From: Rhizobium sp. ACO-34A
GTDB lineage: Bacteria > Pseudomonadota > Alphaproteobacteria > Rhizobiales > Rhizobiaceae
Assembly (NCBI GenBank): GCA_002600635.1
Contig: CP021371.1
Location: forward strand, 3,909,001 to 3,973,000
Length of the DNA stretch: 64,000 bases
Direction: 5' to 3'
Each line of letters starts with the position of its first letter. Position 1 is the first letter of the stretch. The position numbers and the translations under genes were made by a program. The notes below the pieces were generated by a model. The model ran no database searches, was not told where the DNA came from, and worked only from the letters and a program-made list of their open reading frames with translations. This document shows, in pieces, positions 36,435 through 45,957 of the stretch.

Positions 36435-37877
36435 TCAATGGGCGGTGCAGACCATGCAGGGATCGAAGGAGCGGATGACATGCTGCAATGCGGCCGACTT
36501 CGCCCCGAAACCGCCGGTATCGAGACCGGCAAGCGCACCTTCGAGCGGCCCGGGAACACCCGCGGCATCGCGCGGTGAAAAGTTCCAGGTGGTGGGGGCG
36601 ATGATCTGGTAGCGCTCGATCCGGTCCGAGCGCACGGCCATCCAGTGGCCGAGCGCTCCACGCGCTGCCTCCACCAGACCGACGCCGCTTGCCTCTTCCG
36701 GCAAGGCGAAATGGCTGCAGAATTCATCCTTCAGCCGAAGCTGGCGGAGCCATCCCTGCATGCTGTAGACGAGGAGCGCCGTTTCGATCAGTCGGGCAAC
36801 GACGCGCGTTCTGACGGAAGTGCCTCCATCACGGGCGATCAGCGCCTGAACCAGCGGATGCCCTGCCACCGCAAGCCGTGCGGCAGCGCCGGTTTCCACC
36901 GGAAAGCCATCCAGCCGTGGAGCCTTGGCCCAGGAATAGGCTCCTTCCTTCTCCGCAACGGGAATGGTTTCGGCGTCCCATGGGCGGTCGCCCGTCCGCA
37001 CGAACCAGGAGTGGGCGACATCCTCGGAGATGCCCTCGATATCGAGCGGCGAGACCGTACCGTCGGCCCGCATGACACCCGCCGGCAGCAGCGAGCTTTC
37101 CGCGGTGTGATAAGCGCCATAGGACAAGAGCTTGCCCGGCCCCTTGCCAAGCCGCGAAAGCATCAGATCATCCGCCAGCCGCAGGAAGAAGCGGAAGTCG
37201 CCGCCGGGTTCCTGCGCATAGGCGTCAAGCTCTTCCGGCGTCTCCATCGCGAGGATCTGCTCCAACGGTGCGCCATAGAGCGTCTGCGCGAGAAAAACCT
37301 CGAATTCGCCCAGAAGGGTCGCCAGTTGCACGCGCTCCCCGACGTCGATCGCGCGTGTCGTGCCGCCGGGCTGGATGGCGAGCGAGTGCGGCCACTTGCC
37401 GGCGATCACGCCCATGACTTCCAGCAGTCGCTTGCGCATCGGCAGGAACTGCGCCGAACCACCGCCGCTGACGGCCTTGAAACGCTCGACGGCAGGCCCG
37501 AACCAGCCTCTGGCAGCATATTCGTCACGGGCGAAATCAGGCATGAAGAACAGGTAGAAATGGGTGAGATGGTCGGCGATGTTTTCCGCCGCATGGGCCA
37601 GATTGGTGGCGAGATAGCCGTTGGCGGCGGCCCGGCCGCCGGCAAGATTGCGCAGCGCGGTTGCCGCGGCAACCGACTGCGACACCGAACAGATACCGCA
37701 GATGCGCGGCGCGATCACCAGCGCGTCCAGCCCCGGACGCCCGCTCAGCATCTGCTCGAAGCCGCGATAAAGCGTCGTGGTGACCTCGGCCTTCTCGATC
37801 ACGCCGTCCTTGATGTCGAGCGCAACCTCGAGATCGCCCTCGATGCGATTGAAGGGACCGGCAACGACGCGGCTCAT
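36435..37877 (-). CDS. hupV: H2-sensing regulatory hydrogenase large subunit HupV/HoxC
   Basis: A 480-residue large subunit. Active-site cysteines lie in RICGICSVSQS (Cys60, Cys63) and at the very C-terminus DPCMVCTAH (Cys474, Cys477, His480). The protein ends at that His, so no tail needs trimming, a hallmark of sensor hydrogenases. With HupU it should sense H2 and control HupT. Its start overlaps the hupU stop by 4 nt. It precedes the hupS promoter region on the same strand. Confidence 0.95.
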   Translation of the reverse strand: MSRVVAGPFNRIEGDLEVALDIKDGVIEKAEVTTTLYRGFEQMLSGRPGLDALVIAPRICGICSVSQSVAAATALRNLAGGRAAANGYLATNLAHAAENIADHLTHFYLFFMPDFARDEYAARGWFGPAVERFKAVSGGGSAQFLPMRKRLLEVMGVIAGKWPHSLAIQPGGTTRAIDVGERVQLATLLGEFEVFLAQTLYGAPLEQILAMETPEELDAYAQEPGGDFRFFLRLADDLMLSRLGKGPGKLLSYGAYHTAESSLLPAGVMRADGTVSPLDIEGISEDVAHSWFVRTGDRPWDAETIPVAEKEGAYSWAKAPRLDGFPVETGAAARLAVAGHPLVQALIARDGGTSVRTRVVARLIETALLVYSMQGWLRQLRLKDEFCSHFALPEEASGVGLVEAARGALGHWMAVRSDRIERYQIIAPTTWNFSPRDAAGVPGPLEGALAGLDTGGFGAKSAALQHVIRSFDPCMVCTAH

Positions 37878-38917
37878 TCGCCTGATTTCCCGCTGCGCTT
37901 CGGGTCGAGGATGACGCGGTCGGAGGTGGCGTTTTCACGCACGCGATCCGGCGTTGCCGACTTCGACAGAGCGGCCAGCGCCACGAACCATGCCTTGGGC
38001 ATATCGAGCGGCAGGCCGACCGGAATACCACCCACCTTCGGCGTTTCGAGAAAGCCGGTCGTGCCCTCGAAACCGGGCGAGGTGCAGGCGATGCAGGAAA
38101 AGCCGCCATGGGTGCAGGAACCGCCACCATTCCAGCCGCGCTGGTTGCAGTCTCCCACCGCCTGCGTCGCCTTGCAGCCGAGATGTTCCATCAGACAGCC
38201 GAGATCCGAAAGCTTCTCGGCGCTCGCCTTGAACTCGTAATATTCGTTGCGCTCGCAGCCGTGATGGGCCAGCGTCTTGGCATAGAACTTCGGCCGGCCC
38301 AGACTGTCGAGGTCGCGTTCGTCGAAATCCCCCATCTGCAGGCCGACGATGGTTTCCATGATCCAGCCCGGATGCGGCGCGCAGCCGGCGACATTGATCA
38401 CCGGCAGGCCGGCAAGGGAACGATAGTCACCACCGAGAGCGCCCCCGGAAAGAGAGCCCTCATATTGCAGCCCGCAGGCCTCTGTCGGGTCGGGTGCCGA
38501 GGCATGGATGCCGCCATAGGACGCACAGGTACCGACCGCCAGACAGTACTGGGCGCGTGGAGCAAGCCGCGTCACCCATTCCAGCATGGTGCGACCCGTT
38601 CCGGCCAGCCGGTTGAACAACCCGCTGCCATTGGGTCCGCGCAGGATCGATCCTTCGATACACAGGAAATCGAGCGGCGTCCTGCCATCGGCCACGGCCT
38701 CGAGGATCTCGATGGCCTCGACACCAGTCTCTTCGCTCAGGGAGGGATGCCAGAGGAGTTCGATACCGAACGACTTGAGCTCGCGAGCCCAGCCCTGCGC
38801 GCCATTGTCCAGCACCGACATGGTGCATCCGCCGCAACTGCCGGCTTGCAGCCACAGAAGCGTCATCGGTCGCTTGTCTTTTGTCATTCCGGCAAACATG
38901 ATCGCGGAATGTCGCAT
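37874..38917 (-). CDS. hupU: H2-sensing regulatory hydrogenase small subunit HupU/HoxB
   Basis: A small subunit with no Tat signal and no membrane anchor, so it is cytoplasmic. LLWLQAGSCGGCTMSVL and VGTCASYGGIHAS carry the usual proximal-cluster cysteines, without the two extra ones of HupS. The C-terminal extension past the distal cluster fits the part of HoxB needed to bind the kinase. The start is uncertain: Met at 38917, 38899, 38887 and 38866 are all in frame, and none has a strong ribosome-binding site; the last two best match family N-termini. Confidence 0.93.
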   Translation of the reverse strand: MRHSAIMFAGMTKDKRPMTLLWLQAGSCGGCTMSVLDNGAQGWARELKSFGIELLWHPSLSEETGVEAIEILEAVADGRTPLDFLCIEGSILRGPNGSGLFNRLAGTGRTMLEWVTRLAPRAQYCLAVGTCASYGGIHASAPDPTEACGLQYEGSLSGGALGGDYRSLAGLPVINVAGCAPHPGWIMETIVGLQMGDFDERDLDSLGRPKFYAKTLAHHGCERNEYYEFKASAEKLSDLGCLMEHLGCKATQAVGDCNQRGWNGGGSCTHGGFSCIACTSPGFEGTTGFLETPKVGGIPVGLPLDMPKAWFVALAALSKSATPDRVRENATSDRVILDPKRSGKSGE

Positions 38918-38936
38918 CCCCGCACGAGGCGGTCAA

Positions 38937-38955
38937 CCGGCGTTCGGAACGCCGG
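38937..38955. terminator. Perfect palindrome between hupU and the quinone oxidoreductase gene
   Basis: CCGGCGTTC, one base, GAACGCCGG. It lies 92 bp past the stop of the minus-strand oxidoreductase and 20 bp before hupU. No T-run follows. It could end the upstream transcript or serve as a regulator site of hupUV. Confidence 0.45.
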
Positions 38956-39046
38956 CTCGCGTATTCCAGAGCTGCCGGATTTCGGCTCGACAATCCCCTT
39001 GCTTTCCCGCGAGAACTACCGCCCGCCGAAGAAAGCAGACATCCCG

Positions 39047-40042
39047 CTAGCGGGTAACGTCAATGACGACGCGTCCGCGAATCTGGCCGGCGATGATGGC
39101 GTCGGCAAGTTCGGGAAGCTTCGACATCGGCTCGACCGTGGTGAGCGCCGAGAGATGCTTGATGTCGAGCGATTCCGAAAGGGTCTGCCAGGCGCGAACG
39201 CGCTTCGCCATGAGAGCCATGACGGAATCGACGCCAAGCAGGGCCACACCGCGCAGAATATGCGGCAGAACGGTTGCCGGAAGATCAGCACCGCCGGCAA
39301 GACCACAGGCAGCAACACCGCCGCCATAGACCGTCTGTGCAAGAACATTGGCAAGCGTGGTCGAACCCACGCTGTCCACCGCACCGCTCCAGCGCTCTTT
39401 CTGCAGCGGCCCGCCCTTCTCGGAAAGGCTCGCACGGTCGATGAAGGCGGAAGCGCCAAGCGAAGCGAGATAGTCGTGGGTCTCCGGGCGACCGGTGGAC
39501 GCGGTCACCTTGTAGCCCCGCGCCGCCAGAAGACTGATCGCGACCGAACCGACTCCGCCCGCGGCACCGGTGACGAGCACTTCGCCTTCACCCGGCTTGA
39601 TGCTGCCCCAGTCCTCCAGCGCGTTGACACAGAGCGCCGCCGTATAACCGGCGGTTCCGATTGCCATCGCCTGTTCGAACGAAAACGTCTCCGGCAGAGG
39701 GATCAGCCATTCGGGCTTCAGCCGCTGGAAGCGCGAGTAGCCGCCCCACTCCGTTTCGGAAAGACCGAAGCCGTTGACGACGACCTTGTCGCCAGCCTTC
39801 CACAGCGGCGAACGGGATTCGACGACCGTACCCGCGAGATCGATGCCAGCCACCAGCGGCATGCGGCGCGCAATGCGGCCCTTGCCGGAGACGGCAAGGC
39901 CGTCCTTGTAGTTCAGCGTCGAAAACGCGATCTCGACCAGCACGTCATTGTCAGGCAGGTCGGAGAGGGAAAGCTGGCGGAATTCCGGCTTCGGCTTTCC
40001 ATCCACGGCATCGATGACGATCGCGGTAAAGGTTTCGCTCAT
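39047..40042 (-). CDS. MDR-family zinc-free quinone/acrylyl-CoA reductase (YhdH/AcuI type)
   Basis: A 331-residue NADPH-dependent medium-chain reductase. Family features are STLNYKDGLAVSGKGRIA, PLVAGIDLAGTV, then the Rossmann region EGEVLVTGAAGGVGSVAISLLAARGYKVTASTGR. The zinc-ligand residues of alcohol dehydrogenases are missing, as in YhdH/AcuI proteins, which reduce acrylyl-CoA. The ATG at 40042 gives family length; the open frame goes further. It is the distal gene after a GntR regulator on the same strand, 43 bp downstream of it. Confidence 0.88.
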   Translation of the reverse strand: MSETFTAIVIDAVDGKPKPEFRQLSLSDLPDNDVLVEIAFSTLNYKDGLAVSGKGRIARRMPLVAGIDLAGTVVESRSPLWKAGDKVVVNGFGLSETEWGGYSRFQRLKPEWLIPLPETFSFEQAMAIGTAGYTAALCVNALEDWGSIKPGEGEVLVTGAAGGVGSVAISLLAARGYKVTASTGRPETHDYLASLGASAFIDRASLSEKGGPLQKERWSGAVDSVGSTTLANVLAQTVYGGGVAACGLAGGADLPATVLPHILRGVALLGVDSVMALMAKRVRAWQTLSESLDIKHLSALTTVEPMSKLPELADAIIAGQIRGRVVIDVTR

Positions 40043-40085
40043 GGTAGGGTGATGCTCCTGGCCTTGGATGATGATGGTATTGAAT

Positions 40086-40847
40086 TCACGCGGGCGCGTT
40101 GCCGGCAGAGGCCGCACGGCTCTCGCGCGCTGAAACGGCGGTCGCATAGGACTGGCTGACATAGTCGAGAAGAGCGCCAAGCGCCGCAATCGCGCGGTCG
40201 GCCTCCCTGAGACGGACGGCTTCGAGAATTTCCCGGTGAAAGTCCGCAACCTGACGACGCTCCCTAACCCGGAAGACGATCATGTTGGTGACCGGAATGA
40301 AAGACTCGATGACGGTATACATCATCAGTTTCAGCGGCCCATTGCCGGTCGAATCCACAAGCGCGCGATGGAAGCGCACGTCGGACGCACAGAAATCCTC
40401 GTCGCTGATCGTTTCGTCTTCCTGAACCCGGATCTCGTCTTCCATCAGCGCCAGATGCTCGTCGCTGCGGTTTTCGACAGCCAGCCGGCAGCAGATCGTC
40501 TCGGTTTCCCGGCGCGCCACGACGATCTCGTCGATATCGAAGGCGCCGACGCCCACCAGAAGCGTCGCCGCACCGGTGATCGCCTTGGAAAGGCCTTCCG
40601 GGTCCGGCCGCTTGACGAAATTGCCGCCGCTCGGGCCGCGTTTGGAATGAATGAGGTTCTGCGCGGCAAGTCGCTTCAGCGCCTCGCGCACCGTCGGGCG
40701 GGAAATGCCGAAGCTGCGCGCAAGCTCTTCCTCGCTCGGCAGCCGCTCGTCGATCTTCAGCCGTCCATCCATGATCGCCGACCGGATATTGTCGGACACC
40801 TGCTTGGCGATGCCCGTTCGCACGACCTCGTCATATTTCAGGATCAT
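40086..40847 (-). CDS. GntR-family regulator with FCD domain (FadR subfamily)
   Basis: A 253-residue repressor. The N-terminal winged helix is LPSEEELARSFGISRPTVREALKRLAAQNLI, with GGNFVKRP after it. The C-terminal FCD ligand domain has the metal-site residues in DVRFHRALVDSTGN and DFHREILEAVRLREADRA. GGGGAG lies 7 nt before ATG 40847, which is preferred over a longer frame. It is divergent from the hydroxyacid dehydrogenase/indolepyruvate oxidoreductase operon and probably controls it, with an organic acid as ligand. Confidence 0.9.
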   Translation of the reverse strand: MILKYDEVVRTGIAKQVSDNIRSAIMDGRLKIDERLPSEEELARSFGISRPTVREALKRLAAQNLIHSKRGPSGGNFVKRPDPEGLSKAITGAATLLVGVGAFDIDEIVVARRETETICCRLAVENRSDEHLALMEDEIRVQEDETISDEDFCASDVRFHRALVDSTGNGPLKLMMYTVIESFIPVTNMIVFRVRERRQVADFHREILEAVRLREADRAIAALGALLDYVSQSYATAVSARESRAASAGNAPA

Positions 40848-40917
40848 CACCCGTCTCCCCTTGATTTTTGCGAGCATGCCATGACTGCCGAGGGAACACC
40901 ATAGCCTTTTTAAATAT

Positions 40918-40940
40918 AGGTTTGACAAATATCGGAACCT
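40918..40940. promoter_or_regulatory. Possible operator in the GntR/dehydrogenase divergent gap
   Basis: AGGTT (40918-40922) and AACCT (40936-40940) form an inverted repeat around a TTGACA-like box in an AT-rich stretch 40-60 bp before the dehydrogenase start. A site for the divergent FCD regulator is likely. Confidence 0.45.
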
Positions 40941-40980
40941 GTATAACGATGCCCCTAACCATTCAGGGGAACAACAAAAA

Positions 40981-42456
40981 ATGAATAGCGGGACGGGCCC
41001 AGACCCGGCCGTTGGCGACGTGCGCCCGGCGACCAGCGATGCCAAGGAGGCGAGGCTCTCGGCGTTGATCGGAGCGCTTTCGGCACGCCTCGACCAAGGC
41101 GCGTTGCTGATGGGCAACGATGTCGGTGACGGCTATCTCGGCGACGCCACGGACGAACGCGGCCCTCGCCCGGCTCTCGTGCTCAGACCGCGCGATACGG
41201 CAGACGTTTCCCTCATCCTCTCCACCTGCAATGATCTCGGCCAGCCTCTGGTTATCCAGGGCGGCAGAACCGGCCTTTCCGGCGGCGCGCGCCCCTGCGA
41301 GGGCGAGGTGTCGCTTTCGCTGGAGCGGATGACGCGTCTCGAGAGCGTCGACCTGCGGGCCGGAACGGTCGTCGCGGAAGCCGGCGTCACCATGCAATCG
41401 GTTCAGGAGGCGGCGGAAGAAGCCGGTTTCCTGTTCGGCGTCGATATCGGCGCCCGCGGCTCCTGCACGGTGGGCGGCAACATTGCCACCAATGCCGGGG
41501 GCATTCGCGTCCTGCGCTATGGCATGTACCGCACCCAGGTCCTCGGGCTTGAAACGGTCCTGCCGGATGGCTCGGTGCTCTCCTCGCTCAAGGGACTGCC
41601 CAAGGACAATTCCGGCTACGACCTCAACCAGTGCTTCATCGGCTCCGAGGGCACGCTCGGCGTCGTCACCAAAGCCTGCCTGCGCCTGCATCCGCTGCCG
41701 CCGCTGCAGGTCAACGCGCTCTGCTCGCTGCCGTCGCTTGCAGCCGCCCAGGCGCTGCTTGCGCGTCTTCGCCAGGAACTCGGCCCGTTGCTCTCCGCCT
41801 TCGAGGTGATTTTTCCTGAGGTTTATGTGGGGGTGGCCGCCGGTGGTTTCGCCACGCCGCCGCTTCCCGTCGGCGCCGGCCTCTATGCCCTCGTCGAGAT
41901 ACAGGGACAGGACGAGAGCGAGAACCACGAACGCTTCGCCGCAACGCTGATGAGCGCGGTCGAGGCCGGCCTTGTGGATGACGTGGTCGTGTCGCAATCG
42001 CCCCGGGACTATCGCGGCCTCTGGGCGCTTCGCGAAGCCTGCAGCGCTTTCATCTTCAGCATGGACCGCATGGTTGGCTTCGACGTCAGCATCCCCTTGG
42101 CCCGCATGCAGGATTTCCTGACCGATGCAGCCGTCCGCCTGCTTGCGATAGACGCCTCCGCCCGCCCCTACGTCTTCGGCCATCTTGGTGACGGAAACCT
42201 GCACTACATGGTCAGGACGGATCGCGACGAGGACATCGCCGATGCCGTCTTCGCGGTCGTTGCCGAAACGGGCGGAGCCATTTCCGCCGAACACGGCATC
42301 GGGCTCGACAAGAAAAAATGGCTGCCGCTGGTGCGCAGCGCCTCCGAGATTGCCGCCATGCGCCGCATGAAACGCGCATTCGACCCCAATCTCATCCTCA
42401 ATCCGGGTCGCGTCTTCGACATGGAGACCGAAGCCGCTGGAAAGGCCGCAAGATGA
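40981..42456 (+). CDS. FAD-linked D-2-hydroxyacid dehydrogenase (GlcD/D2HGDH family)
   Basis: A 491-residue flavoprotein. PCMH-type FAD domain: LVIQGGRTGLSGGA and ARGSCTVGGNIATNAGGIRVLRYGM. The C-terminal FAD-oxidase domain has FGHLGDGNLHYMV and AISAEHGIGLDKK. Likely substrate is D-lactate, glycolate, D-2-hydroxyglutarate or an aromatic D-hydroxyacid such as indolelactate or phenyllactate. Its stop overlaps the next ATG by 4 nt, so it is coupled to the indolepyruvate oxidoreductase. A pathway from aryl-lactate to aryl-pyruvate to aryl-acetyl-CoA is a reasonable guess. Confidence 0.87.
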   Translation: MNSGTGPDPAVGDVRPATSDAKEARLSALIGALSARLDQGALLMGNDVGDGYLGDATDERGPRPALVLRPRDTADVSLILSTCNDLGQPLVIQGGRTGLSGGARPCEGEVSLSLERMTRLESVDLRAGTVVAEAGVTMQSVQEAAEEAGFLFGVDIGARGSCTVGGNIATNAGGIRVLRYGMYRTQVLGLETVLPDGSVLSSLKGLPKDNSGYDLNQCFIGSEGTLGVVTKACLRLHPLPPLQVNALCSLPSLAAAQALLARLRQELGPLLSAFEVIFPEVYVGVAAGGFATPPLPVGAGLYALVEIQGQDESENHERFAATLMSAVEAGLVDDVVVSQSPRDYRGLWALREACSAFIFSMDRMVGFDVSIPLARMQDFLTDAAVRLLAIDASARPYVFGHLGDGNLHYMVRTDRDEDIADAVFAVVAETGGAISAEHGIGLDKKKWLPLVRSASEIAAMRRMKRAFDPNLILNPGRVFDMETEAAGKAAR

Positions 42457-45400
42457 ACCTTCCCGTCGCTCCGTCGCGCATTGCCGCCAGCCACCAGATC
42501 AACGAGAGCATCGACCTCGACGACCGCTACCGGCTGGAGGAAGGCCGCATCCTCGTCTCCGGCACCCAGGCCCTCGTCCGCCTGCCGATGATCCAGCGCG
42601 AACGCGACCTCGCCGCCGGCCTCAATACGGCGGGATACGTCTCGGGCTACCGCGGCTCTCCCCTTGCCGGCTTCGACCGGGAAATGGTGAAGGCGCGCAA
42701 GTATCTCGAAAAGGCGCATGTCAAGTTCCAGCCGGGCCTGAACGAAGACATGGCGGCAACCGCCGTGTGGGGCACGCAGCAGACCGGCATGTTCAAGGGC
42801 AACCGCTACGACGGCGTCTTTTCCATGTGGTATGGCAAAGGCCCCGGCGTCGACCGCAGCATGGACGTCATCCGCCACGCCAATGCGGCCGGCACCAGCC
42901 AGCATGGCGGCGTGCTGCTTCTCGTTGGCGACGATCATGGTGCTGCCTCCTCCACCCTGCCCCATCAGAGCGAGCACAATCTGATCTCCGCCATGGTGCC
43001 GCTGCTTTCGCCGGCGGGCATTGCCGAATACATCGACTACGGCCTCTACGGCTGGGCCATGAGCCGCTATTCCGGCGCGTGGATCGGCTACAAGTGCCAG
43101 ACGGAAATCGTCGAATGCACGGCAACGGTGGAGATCGGTCCCGGCCGTCCCTCGATCATCCTTCCCACGGACGGACCCGCGCCGGGCGAACTTTCGCTGC
43201 GCTGGCCCGATGGCCCGCACGCGATGGAACTGCGGCTCGAGCGCAAGATCGAGGCCGTGAAGGCCTTTGCGCGCGCCAATAATCTCGACCGCCGTTCCGG
43301 TGCACCCTTGCGCGGCCGGCTCGGCATCATCTCGACCGGCAAGTCCTGGCTCGACCTGCTCGGCGCGGTCGCGGCATTGGGCCTGAGCGAAGGCGATCTG
43401 GAACGGCTCGGCATCGGCCTCTACAAGGTCGGCCTGACATGGCCGCTGGAGCCGGAAGGCATCTCCCGCTTCGCGCTGGATTTCGACGAAATTTTCGTCG
43501 TCGAGGAAAAGCGCCCGGTGATCGAGGAACAGTTGAAGGCCCTGCTTTTCAACCTGCCCGCCGACCGGCGACCGCGCGTTTTCGGCAAGACCGGCGATGC
43601 AGGCGAACGGCTGCTGCCGTCGATCGGGGAAATCTCCATGATCTCGGTCGCCCGCGCGCTGGTCCAGCGCCTCGGCGGCAGGGAAGGCCCGCTCGGTCCG
43701 GCCGCACTGCGGCTCGAAGAAATCACCGGCGCTGTCGCCGATGACACCCCGGCACTCAAGCGCGAACCCTATTTCTGTTCGGGCTGTCCGCACTCCATAT
43801 CTACGCGCATTCCCGATGGCAGCCGCGCCACGACCGGTATCGGCTGCCACATGATGATCATCGGCGTCGAGGACCGCAACACATCGACCTTTACCCAGAT
43901 GGGCGGCGAAGGCGGTGCGTGGATCGGCCTTTCGCCCTTCACCGACGAGAAGCACATCTTCGTCAACATGGGCGACGGCACCTATTTCCATTCCGGCCTT
44001 CTCGCCATCCGGGCGGCCATCGCCGCAAAGGTCAACGCCACCTACAAGATCCTGTTCAACGACGCGGTCGCCATGACCGGCGGCCAGCGCCATGACGGCG
44101 AACTCAGCGTCCCCGCCGTCGTCGACCAGATGCTTGCCGAAGGTGCGCGTCGGGTCGTGGTCGTGGCGGAAAATCCCGATGCCTGGATCGGCCGCCTGCC
44201 GCGTGAAGTCTCCATTCATCCGCGCGATGAACTGGATGCCGTCCAGCGTGATCTGCGCGAAACCGAGGGCGTGACGGCGTTGATCTACGATCAGGTCTGC
44301 GCGGCCGAAAAGCGCCGCCGCCGCAAGCGCGGAGCCTTCCCGATATCCGACAAGCGCGCCTTCATCAACGAGCTCGTCTGCGAAGGCTGTGGCGACTGTT
44401 CCGCCGTCTCCAACTGCATTTCGATCGAGCCGAAGGAGACCGAACTGGGACGCAAGCGGCGGATCAACCAGTCGAGCTGCAACACCGATCTTTCCTGCAT
44501 CAAGGGCTTCTGTCCGAGCTTCGTCACGGTCGAGGGCGGCAAGATCCGCAAGCCCGCGGGCCGAGCGGCAAGCATCGACGCCTCCAATCTGCCGCTGCCG
44601 GTGATCGAGGCCGATCTCGGCCAGCCCTACAACATGCTGCTCGCCGGCATCGGCGGCACCGGTGTCATCACGGTCAGCGCCATACTGTCGATGGCCGCCC
44701 ATATCGACGGCCTCGCCGTGCTGACGCTCGACCAGACCGGGCTTGCCCAGAAGAACGGCGCCGTCGTCTCTCACCTTCGCATCGCCGCCAATCCCGAGAC
44801 ACTGAACACCGTGCGCATCGGCCCCGGCGAAAGCGATGTCGTGCTGGGCTTCGACGTCGTGGTATCAGCCGGTCGCACCGCGCTTCCAACCTTCGTCAAG
44901 GGTCGCACCCGCGCCGTCATCGACGATCATTTCGCGCCGACCGCGGCCTTCGTGCAGAACACCGCAATTGACCTTCGCCAGGAAGTCACGCTCCGCGCGC
45001 TGAAGAAGGCGGCAGGCGAGGACGCCCTCGCACTGGTGCCGGCAACGACGGCAGGAACCGCACTGCTCGGCGATGCCATCGCCGCCAACATGCTGCTGCT
45101 CGGCAATGCCTGGCAGCGCGGGCTGATCCCGATCAGCCTCGATGCCATCCAGCGCGCCATCGAACTGAACGGCACCGGTGTCGTGATGAACCGCGCCGCC
45201 TTCGACTGGGGCCGCCGCCTCGCCGTCGAGCCCGATGCGGTTGCCAAGGCCGCCGGCCTCTCGCAGGAAGCGCCCGAGGCGGAAACCCTCGACATGCTGA
45301 TCGACAAGCGCGCCGCCTTCCTGACCGACTATCAGGACGCGGCTTATGCCAAGCGCTACCGTACGCTGGTGGAACGGGCGCGCACCGCGGAAGCAGCCCT

Positions 45401-45941
45401 CGGCGGCAAGGGCGAGTTCGCCGAGGCCGTCGCTCGCAATGCCTTCAAGCTCATGGCCTACAAGGACGAATACGAGGTGGCGCGGCTGCATCGCGATCCG
45501 TCCTTCGCAAAGGCGATTTCCGAACAGTTCGAAGGCGACTTCCGCATCCGCCATCATCTCGCGCCGCCGTTTCTGTCGCGCCGCATCGATGCGCGCACCG
45601 GCCGGCCGGCAAAGATCGCGCTTGGCGCATGGATCGGCCCGATCTTCGGCATACTCGCAAAGCTGAAGGGCCTGCGCGGCACCCGTTTCGATCCCTTCGG
45701 ACGAACGGAAGAGCGTCGCATGGAACGTCGCATGATCGAGGACTATGCGGCGCTGGTCGAGGAACTCTCCGCAGGCCTTTCCCGGGCGGGCCTGAACGCC
45801 GCCGTCGAGATTGCCGGCCTGCCGGACATGGTGCGCGGCTTCGGACCGGTGAAGCTTGAGAGCGCGGGTCGATACGAAACGCGCAAGAGCGAACTGATCG
45901 GACGCTGGCGCAGCGAAGCGCCGCTTTCCCGGACCGCATGA
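42453..45941 (+). CDS. Indolepyruvate:ferredoxin oxidoreductase family protein, fused subunits
   Basis: A 1,162-residue fusion of the two IOR-type subunits. In order: a pyrimidine-binding half (GYRGSPLAGFDREM, DHGAASSTLPHQSE), a thiamine-diphosphate half (CSGCPHSISTRIPDGSRATT near 440, NMGDGTYFHSGLLAIRAAIA near 507), a [4Fe-4S] block (CEGCGDCSAVSNCISIE from Cys643, then a second cysteine group CNTDLSCIKGFC), and a gamma-like domain (LLAGIGGTGVITVSAIL, LDQTGLAQKNGAVVSHL). It would decarboxylate aryl-pyruvates to acyl-CoA. Family length is about 1,150-1,200. The preferred start is ATG 42453. Confidence 0.92.
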   Translation: MNLPVAPSRIAASHQINESIDLDDRYRLEEGRILVSGTQALVRLPMIQRERDLAAGLNTAGYVSGYRGSPLAGFDREMVKARKYLEKAHVKFQPGLNEDMAATAVWGTQQTGMFKGNRYDGVFSMWYGKGPGVDRSMDVIRHANAAGTSQHGGVLLLVGDDHGAASSTLPHQSEHNLISAMVPLLSPAGIAEYIDYGLYGWAMSRYSGAWIGYKCQTEIVECTATVEIGPGRPSIILPTDGPAPGELSLRWPDGPHAMELRLERKIEAVKAFARANNLDRRSGAPLRGRLGIISTGKSWLDLLGAVAALGLSEGDLERLGIGLYKVGLTWPLEPEGISRFALDFDEIFVVEEKRPVIEEQLKALLFNLPADRRPRVFGKTGDAGERLLPSIGEISMISVARALVQRLGGREGPLGPAALRLEEITGAVADDTPALKREPYFCSGCPHSISTRIPDGSRATTGIGCHMMIIGVEDRNTSTFTQMGGEGGAWIGLSPFTDEKHIFVNMGDGTYFHSGLLAIRAAIAAKVNATYKILFNDAVAMTGGQRHDGELSVPAVVDQMLAEGARRVVVVAENPDAWIGRLPREVSIHPRDELDAVQRDLRETEGVTALIYDQVCAAEKRRRRKRGAFPISDKRAFINELVCEGCGDCSAVSNCISIEPKETELGRKRRINQSSCNTDLSCIKGFCPSFVTVEGGKIRKPAGRAASIDASNLPLPVIEADLGQPYNMLLAGIGGTGVITVSAILSMAAHIDGLAVLTLDQTGLAQKNGAVVSHLRIAANPETLNTVRIGPGESDVVLGFDVVVSAGRTALPTFVKGRTRAVIDDHFAPTAAFVQNTAIDLRQEVTLRALKKAAGEDALALVPATTAGTALLGDAIAANMLLLGNAWQRGLIPISLDAIQRAIELNGTGVVMNRAAFDWGRRLAVEPDAVAKAAGLSQEAPEAETLDMLIDKRAAFLTDYQDAAYAKRYRTLVERARTAEAALGGKGEFAEAVARNAFKLMAYKDEYEVARLHRDPSFAKAISEQFEGDFRIRHHLAPPFLSRRIDARTGRPAKIALGAWIGPIFGILAKLKGLRGTRFDPFGRTEERRMERRMIEDYAALVEELSAGLSRAGLNAAVEIAGLPDMVRGFGPVKLESAGRYETRKSELIGRWRSEAPLSRTA

Positions 45942-45957
45942 AGAGGAGGCGTCGAGG

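Noticed and set aside
42204..44774. A 856-codon open frame on the minus strand
   Set aside because: It is antisense to the dehydrogenase and indolepyruvate oxidoreductase genes. The composition is low-complexity (Gly/Arg/Asp/Ala), with no domain match, as expected for a GC-rich shadow frame.
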